The notes below the pieces were generated by a model. It was not told the DNA's origin and did no database searches. It saw only the letters and a list, made by a program, of their open reading frames with translations. From positions 248,001 to 312,000 of the forward strand of contig NZ_VNHW01000005.1 in the NCBI RefSeq assembly GCF_008124835.1: DNA of 64,000 nt, written 5' to 3'. Source of the DNA: Blastococcus xanthinilyticus. GTDB lineage: Bacteria; Actinomycetota; Actinomycetes; Mycobacteriales; Geodermatophilaceae. Every line of letters starts with the position of its first letter. Position 1 is the first letter of the stretch. This document shows, piece by piece, positions 33,083 through 41,705 of this stretch. The position numbers and the translations under genes were made by a program.

Positions 33083-33598
33083 TCAGAGGCGGCAGGCCAT
33101 GACGATCTCGTCGCGGTCGTCGCCGGGGGCGACCCGGATCGCGCCGGGCAGCCGGCCGACCTCGACGTAGCCCAGGCCCTGGTAGAAGTCGTCCACCCCG
33201 GTGCCCCCGCGGGCGGTCAGGTGGAGGAACTCCCACCGCCGCTCCCGCGCGATCCGGTGCACGCCCTCCATCAGCACCCGGCCCAGCCCCTGGCCCTGCC
33301 GGGAGGGGTGCACCTGCACGCGCAGCACGGTGCCCCAGTGCCGGCGCAGCGGGCTCAGCGACCCGACGACGCTCGCGAACCCGGCGACGGCGCCGTCCAC
33401 GGTGAGCAGCGCCAGCACGTCGCGGCCGGAGTGGACGCCCTCCAGCAGCTTGTCCAGCAGCGGCTCGACGTCGACCCCGCTCACCGGCGGCACGAACCCG
33501 ACGGCTCCACCGGCGTTGGTGACATCCACCCAGCAGCGCAGCAGCTCGCCGCGCAGCGTGTCGTCGACGGTGGAGACGGGGCGGACGTCGGCGGGCAC
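33083..33598 (-). CDS. GNAT family N-acetyltransferase
   Basis: A 171-residue GNAT enzyme. The acetyl-CoA motif A is VLRVQVHPSRQGQGLGRVLME (the Q/R-x-x-G-x-G/A pattern in RQGQGLG), and motif B includes DDFYQGLGYVEVG. Substrate unknown. The start is GTG 33598; no strong ribosome site is visible. Confidence 0.9.
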   Translation of the reverse strand: MPADVRPVSTVDDTLRGELLRCWVDVTNAGGAVGFVPPVSGVDVEPLLDKLLEGVHSGRDVLALLTVDGAVAGFASVVGSLSPLRRHWGTVLRVQVHPSRQGQGLGRVLMEGVHRIARERRWEFLHLTARGGTGVDDFYQGLGYVEVGRLPGAIRVAPGDDRDEIVMACRL

Positions 33599-33673
33599 AG
33601 CGGCATTCTCCGCTCCCCCACGGGGCCGCCCACCGCCGGGGCAGGCCGAGCGGCTCAGCGGCCCGCCCGTCCC

Positions 33674-33783
33674 GGCTCAGCCCTTCCGGCTCGGCGGCTC
33701 AGCCGTTCCGGCTCGGCGGCTCAGCCGTTCCGGCTCGGCGGCTCAGCCGTTCCGGCTCGGCGGCTCAGCCGTTCCGGCTCGGC
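33674..33783. repeat. 22-bp tandem repeat, five copies
   Basis: Units GGCTCAGCCGTTCCGGCTCGGC start at 33674, 33696, 33718, 33740 and 33762; the first has one base change and the others are identical. The last unit contains the stop codon of the LCP gene. The unit length is not a multiple of three, so the array lies mostly in the 3' untranslated part. Confidence 0.95.
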
Positions 33784-35315
33784 GGCTCCCCCTCGGCCCG
33801 GGCCTCGGCCGCGCGCGCCGGGTCGTACGCGCAGGCGTCGGTGATGTCGGCGACCGGATCCGCCGGCGGCTGCGCCCCGGCACCGTCCGACGTCGGCGCC
33901 GACGTCGGCGGGGCGGGGGACGACGTCGAGGGTGCCGACGGGGAGGGCAGGGACGGGGGCGGCGGGGAGAGCGCCTCGTCGACCAGCTGCCGGATCTGGT
34001 CGTAGTCGGGGTAGGCCGGGTCGATGACGGTGTCGTCGAACACCACGCTGCGGATGTCGGCGTCCTTCACCAGGAACCCGAGGTCGACGAAGTCGTCGAG
34101 GGCCCAGCGGGGGATGTCGGTGCTGACGATGTCCTCGGTGGTCGCGGCCAGCTCCCGGTACTGCTGCAGGACGGTCATCGGGTCGGCTGCGTCCACGATC
34201 GCGGAGATCGTGCAGCGCTGCCGCGCCATGCGGTCGTAGTCGCTGAGGCCGAACCGGCCACGGGCGTACTGCAGCGCCGTGTAGCCGTCCATGCGCTGAT
34301 CCGGCCCGGGAGCGATGTAGTCGTCGGGCAGCTCACCGGTGCCCGGATCGCCGTTGATCGGCACGTAGTAGTTGACGTCCACGGTGATGCCGCCCAGCGC
34401 GTCGACCAGCCGGCTGAAGCCCTCGAGGTTGACCAGCACGTAGTAGTCGATCCGCAGCCCGAGCGCCTCCCCCACGCCGAGCTTCAGGAAGTCCGCGCCG
34501 GGGTTGTCCGTGGCGCCCAGGACGTCGGGGTACCAGGCCGGCCCGTTGCGGTAGACGGCGTTGAGCAGGCTCTCGCTCTCGCTGCCGGCGTCGAAGCCGT
34601 CGGGGTAGACCTCGGCCAGCGGCGAGTCGGCCGGGAAGGGCAGCTCCTCGAGGTTCCGGGGCAGGCTGAACAGCACCGTGTCGCCGGTGTCGGTGTCGAT
34701 GCTGGCCACGATCACCGTGTCGGTGCGGACGCCCTCCCGGCCCTCGCCACCGTCCCCACCGAGCAGCAGGACGTTCACCCGCTCCCGGCTGGGGAACGGG
34801 TCCGGCGCCTCCGGCACGGTCGCCGACCGCCGGTCCTCGGCGAAGACGCCGTCGATGAGGTCGCGCGAGGTGAGGGTGAGCTGCCCGGCCAGGACGGCGG
34901 GGGCGGCGATCCCGGCGACGAGCGCGGCGACCACGAGGCCGCCCACCGCCAGCCGGCCGCGCGACGTCCCCGGCGGCACGAGCGCCCGGTAGCCGGCGAC
35001 GACCACGACGGCCCAGAGCAGCGCGAGCACGCCGATGCCGACGGTGGCCCAGAGCAGGACGTCGGTGTCCACGGCGGAGCGGGCCGCGTACCGGCGGCCG
35101 GCCGTGGCCAGCCAGATGCCCCCGGCGACGAGCAGCAGGAAGACGACGAGGACGACGGCGCCGAGCCGGCGCCGGCCCGCGGCCAGCAGACCCGTGCCCG
35201 GGACCACCGCGTTGAGCACGGTCCAGCCCAGCGCCGATCCGAAGCTCCGCCGGCGGCCGGCGCCCGAGGCCCGGGCACCACCGCCAGGGGCCGGAGACGT
35301 CGTGTCGGCGGTCAT
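33765..35315 (-). CDS. LytR-CpsA-Psr (LCP) family cell-wall ligase
   Basis: A 516-residue membrane enzyme that attaches glycopolymers such as arabinogalactan or teichoic acids to peptidoglycan. The N-terminal ~140 residues contain about four helices, more than the single helix of most LCP proteins. The catalytic domain follows: VNVLLLGGDGGEG, RTDTVIVASIDTDTGDTVLFSLPRNL, ALGGITVDV, and ALQYARGRFGLSDYDRMARQ with the phosphate-binding arginines. A Pro/Ser-rich tail ends in the 22-bp repeat. GAGGGGGAG precedes ATG 35315. Confidence 0.94.
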   Translation of the reverse strand: MTADTTSPAPGGGARASGAGRRRSFGSALGWTVLNAVVPGTGLLAAGRRRLGAVVLVVFLLLVAGGIWLATAGRRYAARSAVDTDVLLWATVGIGVLALLWAVVVVAGYRALVPPGTSRGRLAVGGLVVAALVAGIAAPAVLAGQLTLTSRDLIDGVFAEDRRSATVPEAPDPFPSRERVNVLLLGGDGGEGREGVRTDTVIVASIDTDTGDTVLFSLPRNLEELPFPADSPLAEVYPDGFDAGSESESLLNAVYRNGPAWYPDVLGATDNPGADFLKLGVGEALGLRIDYYVLVNLEGFSRLVDALGGITVDVNYYVPINGDPGTGELPDDYIAPGPDQRMDGYTALQYARGRFGLSDYDRMARQRCTISAIVDAADPMTVLQQYRELAATTEDIVSTDIPRWALDDFVDLGFLVKDADIRSVVFDDTVIDPAYPDYDQIRQLVDEALSPPPPSLPSPSAPSTSSPAPPTSAPTSDGAGAQPPADPVADITDACAYDPARAAEARAEGEPPSRNG

Positions 35316-35454
35316 GCCGCTCCCCCTCGTCCTGGCCCGCACATCCGGCCATGATCGCATCGTTTCGCCAGGTGGGGGTGCCGCGGCCGGGGCCGGCGGC
35401 CTCCACCGCCCGATCCGGGGACCCGGGCCGGAGGTTCCCCGCTCCGTCCGGCCG

Positions 35455-35460
35455 TAAGCT
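35455..35460 (+). promoter_or_regulatory. -10 element upstream of exonuclease III gene
   Basis: TAAGCT lies 8 nt before GTG 35469 with no ribosome site, suggesting a leaderless message. Confidence 0.4.
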
Positions 35461-35468
35461 CGGCATCC

Positions 35469-36269
35469 GTGCGCCTGGCCACCTGGAACGTCAACTCGAT
35501 CCGCACCCGCGCCGACCGCGTGGCGGCCTTCCTCCAGCGGCACGACGTCGACGTGCTGGCGCTCCAGGAGACCAAGTGCCGGGACGACCAGTTCCCCGAG
35601 ATGGTCTTCAGCGCGATCGGCTACGAGGTGGCGCACGTGGGCCACTCGCAGTGGAACGGGGTGTCGGTCCTGTCCCGCGTCGGGCTCGAGGACGTCGAGG
35701 TCGGCTTCCCGGGGATGCCGCCGTGGTCGGCCAAGGAGGGCGCCGAGCCCGCTCCGGAGGCGCGCGCCCTGGGCGCCACCTGCGGGGGCGTGCGGGTCTG
35801 GAGCGTGTACGTGCCGAACGGCCGCACGCTGGCCGATCCGCACTACGCGTACAAGCTGGAGTGGCTGGCCGCCCTCCGGGAGACCGCCGCCGGCTGGCTG
35901 GCCGACGCCCCGGCCGCGCCGGTGGCCCTCGTGGGCGACTGGAACATCGCCCCGCAGGACGACGACGTCTGGGACATGGCGGTCTTCAGCACCTCCACGC
36001 ACGTCTCCGCGCCCGAGCGGGCCGCCTTCCAGGCGGTGGTCGACGCCGGGTACGCCGACGTGGTGCGCCCGCACGCACCCGGCCCCGGCGTCTACACGTA
36101 CTGGGACTACACCCAGCTGCGCTTCCCCCGGCGCGAGGGCATGCGGATCGACTTCGTCCTGGGCTCCCCCGCCCTGGCCGAGCGGGTCACCGGCGCCTTC
36201 ATCGACCGCGAGGAGCGCAAGGGCAAGGGCGCCAGCGACCACGCGCCGGTCGTCGTCGACCTCGGCTGA
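35469..36269 (+). CDS. xth: Exodeoxyribonuclease III
   Basis: A 266-residue AP endonuclease/3'-exonuclease of the ExoIII family. Catalytic landmarks: LATWNVNSIRTR (Asn), LALQETKCRDDQFP (metal Glu), VYVPNGR, LVGDWNIAP (Asp, Asn), and SDHAPVVVDL (Asp-His). It acts on abasic and oxidised DNA ends. The gene begins with GTG, 8 nt after TAAGCT. It is followed by a perfect 10-bp hairpin and then yaaA, another oxidative-stress gene. Confidence 0.95.
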   Translation: MRLATWNVNSIRTRADRVAAFLQRHDVDVLALQETKCRDDQFPEMVFSAIGYEVAHVGHSQWNGVSVLSRVGLEDVEVGFPGMPPWSAKEGAEPAPEARALGATCGGVRVWSVYVPNGRTLADPHYAYKLEWLAALRETAAGWLADAPAAPVALVGDWNIAPQDDDVWDMAVFSTSTHVSAPERAAFQAVVDAGYADVVRPHAPGPGVYTYWDYTQLRFPRREGMRIDFVLGSPALAERVTGAFIDREERKGKGASDHAPVVVDLG

Positions 36270-36277
36270 TGCGGACC

Positions 36278-36303
36278 GACCCCGTGGGGAGTTCCACGGG
36301 GTC
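36278..36303. terminator. Perfect 10-bp hairpin between exonuclease III and yaaA genes
   Basis: GACCCCGTGG (36278-36287) pairs with CCACGGGGTC (36294-36303); loop 6 nt. It ends 3 nt before the yaaA -10 element, so it may be a terminator, an operator, or both. Confidence 0.65.
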
Positions 36304-36305
36304 CC

Positions 36306-36311
36306 TAGGCT
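36306..36311 (+). promoter_or_regulatory. -10 element of yaaA
   Basis: TAGGCT lies 8 nt before GTG 36320; no ribosome site. Confidence 0.4.
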
Positions 36312-36319
36312 GGCGTCCC

Positions 36320-37066
36320 GTGCTCGTCCTGCTGCCGCCGTCGGAGACCAAGGCCCCCGGTGGGGACGGCCCGCCGCTCGACCTGGCTGCGCTCCGCGCT
36401 CCGGAGCTCACCCCGGTCCGCGCGCGGCTCACCGAGGCGCTGGTGTCCCTCGCCGGCGACCTCCCCGCCTCCCGGGCCGCGCTGGGCCTCTCCCCCCGCC
36501 AGGACGACGAGATCGCGCGGAACGCCGCGCTGCTCACCGCCGGCACCCGGCCGGCGCTCCAGCGGTACACCGGCGTGCTCTACGACGCCCTGGACGTCGG
36601 CTCGCTGACCCGCGCGCAGCGCTCGCGCGCCGACCGCCGGCTGGCCGTCGGCTCGGCGTTGTTCGGGCTGGTCGGCGCGGCGGACGGCATCCCGGCCTAC
36701 CGGCTCTCCGCCGGATCCGCGCTCCCCGGGCTGCCCACGCTGCGCGCCCTCTGGCGACCGGCGCTGCAGCCGGTGCTGACGCAGGTGGACGAGCTGGTCG
36801 TCGACCTGCGCAGCGGGTCCTACGCCGCCCTGGCGCCCGCGCCCGGCGCCGTGACCGTCTCCGTGCTCAGCCGGCGACCCGACGGCAGCCGGTCCGTGGT
36901 GAGCCACTTCAACAAGGCGCACAAGGGCCGCCTGGCCCGGCTGCTGGCCACCACCACGGCGGAGCCCGGCGACGTCGGGGCACTGCGGCGCCTGCTCCGG
37001 CGGGCGGGGTTGCACGTGGAACATGACGGCGGCACCGCGCTGGAGCTGGTCGTCCCGGCCGGATGA
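36320..37066 (+). CDS. yaaA: YaaA family peroxide-stress protein
   Basis: A 248-residue YaaA/DUF328 protein. It begins VLVLLPPSETKAPGG and contains RYTGVLYDALD, LFGLVGAADGIPAYRLSAG and a late HFNKAHKGRLARLL, all family signatures. In E. coli YaaA lowers free iron and limits DNA damage during peroxide stress and has a DNA-binding helix-hairpin-helix. GTG 36320 is the family start. Confidence 0.93.
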   Translation: MLVLLPPSETKAPGGDGPPLDLAALRAPELTPVRARLTEALVSLAGDLPASRAALGLSPRQDDEIARNAALLTAGTRPALQRYTGVLYDALDVGSLTRAQRSRADRRLAVGSALFGLVGAADGIPAYRLSAGSALPGLPTLRALWRPALQPVLTQVDELVVDLRSGSYAALAPAPGAVTVSVLSRRPDGSRSVVSHFNKAHKGRLARLLATTTAEPGDVGALRRLLRRAGLHVEHDGGTALELVVPAG

Positions 37067-37097
37067 GGCCGATCTCTCGCCGCAACTCCCGGGGGTT

Positions 37098-37129
37098 GGT
37101 TGCACGCAACCCTCCTCCCGTGACATAAC
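37098..37129 (+). promoter_or_regulatory. Promoter and palindromic operator candidate of phosphatase gene
   Basis: GGTTGCACGCAACC (37098-37111) is a 14-bp palindrome-like repeat with GGTTGC/GCAACC arms. It overlaps a possible -35 TTGCAC (37100-37105); a CATAAC -10 (37124-37129) follows at 18 nt. The gene starts at 37207. Confidence 0.45.
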
Positions 37130-37206
37130 TGCTGAGGCCACGCCACCCGAGCACACGCGGTGCGCTGGCCCGGGCATCCGGCGACGGTCGGGGCGGAAGG
37201 GCTTCG

Positions 37207-39834
37207 GTGGACGTAACGGACCGCACGGTCGTCAGCAGAGGCCGCAGCCTCGGCGATCGCGCGGCGGCGCAGCTGCGGGGCGACCGCGACCGGGTGGCCG
37301 CGGCGCAGCGACTCCGCCCCTACCGCGACGGCAGCGGCCTGGACCGACTGGCCACCCTCGCCGCGCATCTGCTCGGCACGTCCGGCAGCCAGGTGTCGTT
37401 GCTCGGTGCGACCCAGCTCGTCGCGGCCGGCACCGGCGCCGCCGCGGTGGGCAGCACCGGGCCACTGGAGGAGTCGCTCTGCACGATCACGGCCACGCTG
37501 CCGCCCGGTGAGGCGCTGGTCGTCTCCGACGCCGCCGCCGACGAGCGGGTCAACACCCTGCCGCCGGTGCGCACCGGCGTCGTGGGGGCCTACCTGGGCA
37601 CGGTGCTGGCCGACGCGGCCGGCCGCCCGATCGGCGCCCTGTGCGTGTTCGACCCGGAGCCCCGCCCGTGGGCACCCTCGGAGATCGCCCTCCTGCAGCA
37701 GCTCGCCGCGTCGGTGGTCACCGAGCTGGAGCTGTCCACGCTGGTGCGGCAGTACGAGGACGACCGGGTGCGCTGGGAGCTGGCCACCGAGGCCGGCGAG
37801 GTCGGCACGTTCGACTGGGACCTGACGACCGGGCAGCTCATCTGGGACGAGCAGCTGATCACGATGTTCGGCTACGACGCCGACGACTTCGACCAGACCA
37901 TCGACGCGTTCAACGCGCGGCTGCACCCCGACGACGAGGCCGCGGTGAGCGAGGCGCTGCAGCACGCCATCGACACCTGCGGGGACTTCGACGCCACCTA
38001 CCGCGTGGTGCGGCCCGACGGCGAGACCCGGTGGGTGCACGCCCGCGGGCGCGCCCTCCCCGACCACCAGGACTCCGCGGTGCGGCTCCTCGGCGCGGCG
38101 TTCGACATCACCGGGGCGCGGGAGGCGGCCACCCTCGTCACCCGGACGCTCGAGGCGATGCCGGCCGGCTTCTACAGCCTCGACCGGGAGTGGCGGTTCA
38201 CCCACGTGAACGCCGAGGCCGAGCGGCTGCTGCAGGCGACCCGCGACGAGCTGCTGGGCCGCGTCCTGTGGGAGGCGTTCCCCGACGCGCTGAACAGCGT
38301 CTTCGAGGCGAGCTACCGGGAGGCGGTGGCCACCGGCCAGCCGATCGCGTTCGACGCCTACTACCCCGCGCCGCTGGACGGGTGGTACGAGCTGCGGGCC
38401 TGGCCCAGCCCCGACGGCCTGTCGGTCTACTTCCTGGAGGTCACCGAGCGCCGCCGGGTGCAGGAGCAGGCGGAGCGGGCCGCGCAGCGGCTGGCGATCC
38501 TGGCGAGCATCAGCGCCGACCTCGCCGGAGGCCTCGACCAGCACGGAGCCATGGCGCACCTGCCGGAGCTGATCGTCCCGGCGCTGGCCGACTTCTGCAT
38601 CGTCACCCTGGTCGACCCCGACGGCCGCCCGCGCGACGTCGGGAGCTGGCACCGCGACCCCGGGAAGCAGGCGCTGCTGGAGCGCTACACCCGGGTCCGC
38701 CTCGACGCGATGCCGGCCGATTCCCCCGCCGCGGTGTCCCTCCGCACCGGCCGGCAGAACCGCTGCCCGGGGTCGGTGGTGATCGACATGCTGGCGCCCG
38801 GGGAGGCCCGCGACCTGGCGGCCGAGCTGGCCCCGCGCGAGGCCATCGTCCTGCCGATGCGCGGCCGCAACCGCACCCTCGGCCTCCTCACCGTCTACTT
38901 CGACGCGGAATCCCCCATCCTGGCGGAGAACGTGGCCACCGCCCAGGAGGCAGCCGACCGGGCGGGCATGGCCCTGGACAACGGCCGGCTCTACAGCGCG
39001 CAGCAGCAGCTCGCCGAGGGGCTGCAGCGCAGCCTGCTCACCGATCCGCCGGAGCCGGACCACGCGGAGATCGCGGTGCGGTACCTGCCGGCCGCCGAAG
39101 CCGCCCGGGTGGGCGGTGACTGGTACGACGCCTTCATGCAGCCCGGTGGCGCCACCATGCTGGTCATCGGCGACGTCGTCGGGCACGACACCGAGGCGGC
39201 GGCCGCCATGGGGCAGCTCCGCGGGCTCCTCCGCGGCGTGGCCACCTACAGCGACGCCGGGCCGGCGGAGGTGCTGCGCGGGCTGGACGCCTCGATGACC
39301 ACGCTGCAGATCCCGACCCTGGCCACCGCGGCCGTCGCCCGCTTCGAGCAGACCGCCGAGGAGTACCGCAGCGGGGTGACCCGCATGCGCTGGGCCAACG
39401 CCGGTCACCTGCCCCCGCTGGTCATCGAGCCCGACGGCACGGTGGCCGACCTGACCGAGTGGACCGGCGACCTGCTGCTCGGCGTCGATCCCGGGGTCCG
39501 CCGCCGGGAGACGGTGCTCCCGCTCCGCCGGGGCTGCACCGTGCTGCTCTACACCGACGGGCTCGTGGAGCGGCGCGACTCCGATCTCGACGCGGGCATC
39601 CTGCGGCTGCGCGAGGCCCTCATGGAGCTCTCCGACCTGCCGCTGCAGGAGCTGCTGGACGAGCTGCTGGAGCGGCTGGTGCAGGGCCGCCCCGAGGACG
39701 ACGTCGCCCTGGTCGCCGTCCGGCTGCACCCGCAGGACGGGCCGCGGCCGGCGGAGGCCGGACCCGTCCGGATCCCGCCCACCGTCCCGCCGGACCCGGC
39801 CCTGGACCCGGGGTTCGAGCAGCCTGCGCGCTAG
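37207..39834 (+). CDS. GAF-PAS-PAS-GAF-SpoIIE multi-sensor PP2C phosphatase
   Basis: An 875-residue signalling protein. Order: GAF at about 40-175, PAS with PAC at 190-310 (GTFDWDLTTGQLIWDEQ, RPDGETRWVHARG), PAS at 315-425, GAF at 435-590, and an RsbU/SpoIIE PP2C phosphatase at 610-845. Metal residues are visible in RVGGDWYDAFMQ, LVIGDVVGHDTEAAAAM, WANAGHLPPLV, LLYTDGLVERR and EDDVALVAVRL. Such proteins dephosphorylate anti-anti-sigma factors to activate stress sigma factors. No partner kinase is nearby. GGAAGG precedes GTG 37207. Confidence 0.94.
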   Translation: MDVTDRTVVSRGRSLGDRAAAQLRGDRDRVAAAQRLRPYRDGSGLDRLATLAAHLLGTSGSQVSLLGATQLVAAGTGAAAVGSTGPLEESLCTITATLPPGEALVVSDAAADERVNTLPPVRTGVVGAYLGTVLADAAGRPIGALCVFDPEPRPWAPSEIALLQQLAASVVTELELSTLVRQYEDDRVRWELATEAGEVGTFDWDLTTGQLIWDEQLITMFGYDADDFDQTIDAFNARLHPDDEAAVSEALQHAIDTCGDFDATYRVVRPDGETRWVHARGRALPDHQDSAVRLLGAAFDITGAREAATLVTRTLEAMPAGFYSLDREWRFTHVNAEAERLLQATRDELLGRVLWEAFPDALNSVFEASYREAVATGQPIAFDAYYPAPLDGWYELRAWPSPDGLSVYFLEVTERRRVQEQAERAAQRLAILASISADLAGGLDQHGAMAHLPELIVPALADFCIVTLVDPDGRPRDVGSWHRDPGKQALLERYTRVRLDAMPADSPAAVSLRTGRQNRCPGSVVIDMLAPGEARDLAAELAPREAIVLPMRGRNRTLGLLTVYFDAESPILAENVATAQEAADRAGMALDNGRLYSAQQQLAEGLQRSLLTDPPEPDHAEIAVRYLPAAEAARVGGDWYDAFMQPGGATMLVIGDVVGHDTEAAAAMGQLRGLLRGVATYSDAGPAEVLRGLDASMTTLQIPTLATAAVARFEQTAEEYRSGVTRMRWANAGHLPPLVIEPDGTVADLTEWTGDLLLGVDPGVRRRETVLPLRRGCTVLLYTDGLVERRDSDLDAGILRLREALMELSDLPLQELLDELLERLVQGRPEDDVALVAVRLHPQDGPRPAEAGPVRIPPTVPPDPALDPGFEQPAR

Positions 39835-41642
39835 GCGCGGTCGCGCCGGACCTGCGCCTTGCGGCCCTTGATCATGGTGGCCCGCAGCGCCTGCACCACC
39901 TCGTCGGCGGCCGACTCGGGCACCTCCACGAGCGCGAACCGCTGGTGGATCTCGATCGAGCCCACGTCCCGCCCGGTGAGGCCGGTCTCGCCGGTGATCG
40001 CGCCGACCAGGTCGCCGGGGCGGATGCCGGCGTCCCGGCCCACCCCGACGAACAGCCGCGTCGCCGGCCCGCCGGCGGAACGCCCCGCCGGCCGTCCGGG
40101 CCGCTCGTCGCGCCGGCCGGTCCCCCGGCCCGCCGGACCCCGGCCGCCGTCCCGCTCGGGACGGAAGGAGACCTGCGGGATCTCCTCGTCGTCGTCGACC
40201 GGCCCGGCTGCCTCGTGCGCCAGCTTCACCGCCGCCAGGGCGACCTCCATGAGGTCGAACTCGTCGGCGAGGGTCTCCACGACCACGCGGAAGCGGTCCA
40301 GGTCGTCACCGAGCAGGCTCTCCCGGAGCGCACCCCGGGTGAGGTCGAGCCGCCGGGCGCGCAGGTCCGCGACCGTGGGGACGGTCTGCACGGAGATCGA
40401 GGCGCCGGCGACCTTCTCGATGGTCTTGAGCATCCGGTGCTCGCGCGGCTCGGCCAGCGTGATCGCCACGCCCTCGCGGCCGGCGCGGCCCACCCGGCCG
40501 ATCCGGTGCACGTAGGCCTCCGGCGCCGAGGGCACGTCGTAGTTGACGACGTGGGTGAGCTGCTCGATGTCCAGGCCGCGGGCGGCGACGTCCGTGGCGA
40601 CGAGCAGGTCGGCCGTGCCGCCGCGCAGCCGGCCCATCACCCGGTCGCGCTGCTCCTGGCTCATGCCGCCGTGCAGCGCCTCGGCCCGGTACCCGCGGCC
40701 GTTGAGCGTCTCGGTGAGCGAGTCGACCTCCTCGCGGGTGCGGCAGAAGACGATCGCCGCCGTGGGCGCCTCGACGTCCAGGATCCGGCCCAGCGCGGCC
40801 GGCTTGGCGCCGCGGGGCACGACGTAGGCGGTCTGCCGGATCCGCGGCGTCTCCCCGGGCCGGGCGGTCTCCCGGGCGATCGTGATCCGCACCGGGTCGC
40901 GCAGGTGCCGGCGGGCCAGCGCGTCCAGCCGCCGGGGCATCGTGGCCGAGAACAGCACCGTCTGCCGCTGCTCCGGGGTCGCGTCGAGAATGGCCTCGAG
41001 GTCCTCGGCGAAGCCCATGTCGAGCATCTCGTCGGCCTCGTCGAGCACGACGGTGGCGACGTCCCCGAGCTGCAGCGCACCCCGGTTCAGCAGGTCCAGC
41101 GCCCGCCCGGGGGTGGCGACGACGACGTCGACGCCGGACTCCAGGGAGCGCAGCTGCCGGACGATCGGGGCGCCGCCGTACACCGGCAGGACGCGGGCGC
41201 CGAGATCCCGGCCGTAGCGGTGCAGCGCCTCCGACACCTGGACGGCGAGCTCGCGGGTGGGCACCAGCACCAGCGCCACGGGCGGGCGCTCGGTGCGGTG
41301 CGCGGCCATCCGCTGCAGCACCGGCAGGGAGAAGGCCGCCGTCTTGCCGGTGCCGGTGGCGGCCTGGCCGAGCAGGTCGCGCCCCTCCGCGAGCGGCGGG
41401 ACCGCCTCCTGCTGGATCGGGGTAGGTTCCTCGTACCCCAGGGCGGTCAGGGCCTTCAGCAGCTCCGGGCGCAGCCCGAGGCCCTCGAAGGTGGCGGTGC
41501 CGTCGAGGGCGGTGCCGTCAGGAGCGGTGCCCTCGGTCGCGGTGCCCTCGGTCGCGGTGCCCTCGGTTGCCGTGCCCTCGGTTGCCGTGCCCTCGGTCGC
41601 CGTGCCCTCGGGGGCGGCGGGGGTGTCTCGTTCGTCGGTCAT
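39831..41642 (-). CDS. DEAD-box RNA helicase with DbpA-like RNA-binding domain
   Basis: A 603-residue helicase. After a repetitive Thr/Glu/Gly/Ala N-terminus come the Q motif (TPIQQEAVPPL), Walker A AATGTGKTAAF, PTRELAVQV, DEAD box VVLDEADEMLDMGF, SAT, VATDVAARGLDIE and HRIGRVGRAGREG. A Gly/Arg-rich linker and a DbpA-type RNA-binding domain (ATRLFVGVGRDAGIRPGDLV) end it. This is the DeaD/CsdA type used in ribosome assembly, RNA decay and cold growth. Its stop shares CTAG (39831-39834) with the stop of the opposing phosphatase gene. Confidence 0.95.
   Translation of the reverse strand: MTDERDTPAAPEGTATEGTATEGTATEGTATEGTATEGTAPDGTALDGTATFEGLGLRPELLKALTALGYEEPTPIQQEAVPPLAEGRDLLGQAATGTGKTAAFSLPVLQRMAAHRTERPPVALVLVPTRELAVQVSEALHRYGRDLGARVLPVYGGAPIVRQLRSLESGVDVVVATPGRALDLLNRGALQLGDVATVVLDEADEMLDMGFAEDLEAILDATPEQRQTVLFSATMPRRLDALARRHLRDPVRITIARETARPGETPRIRQTAYVVPRGAKPAALGRILDVEAPTAAIVFCRTREEVDSLTETLNGRGYRAEALHGGMSQEQRDRVMGRLRGGTADLLVATDVAARGLDIEQLTHVVNYDVPSAPEAYVHRIGRVGRAGREGVAITLAEPREHRMLKTIEKVAGASISVQTVPTVADLRARRLDLTRGALRESLLGDDLDRFRVVVETLADEFDLMEVALAAVKLAHEAAGPVDDDEEIPQVSFRPERDGGRGPAGRGTGRRDERPGRPAGRSAGGPATRLFVGVGRDAGIRPGDLVGAITGETGLTGRDVGSIEIHQRFALVEVPESAADEVVQALRATMIKGRKAQVRRDRA
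41496..41615. repeat. 15-bp tandem repeat at 5' end of DEAD-box gene
   Basis: Eight 15-bp units, six of them near identical (GGTGCCCTCGGTCGC type, 41526-41615) and two diverged (41496-41525), encode the repeated pentapeptide TEGTA. Length change is in frame. Confidence 0.93.
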
Positions 41643-41705
41643 CGCGGTCCATCGTTCCCTGGGCGGGACGCTCCCGCGCACCCGGCCGTCTGGCACGCTG
41701 CCGGG

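Noticed and set aside
33674-33783. 22-bp repeats as a CRISPR array
   Set aside because: The units are contiguous with no spacers.
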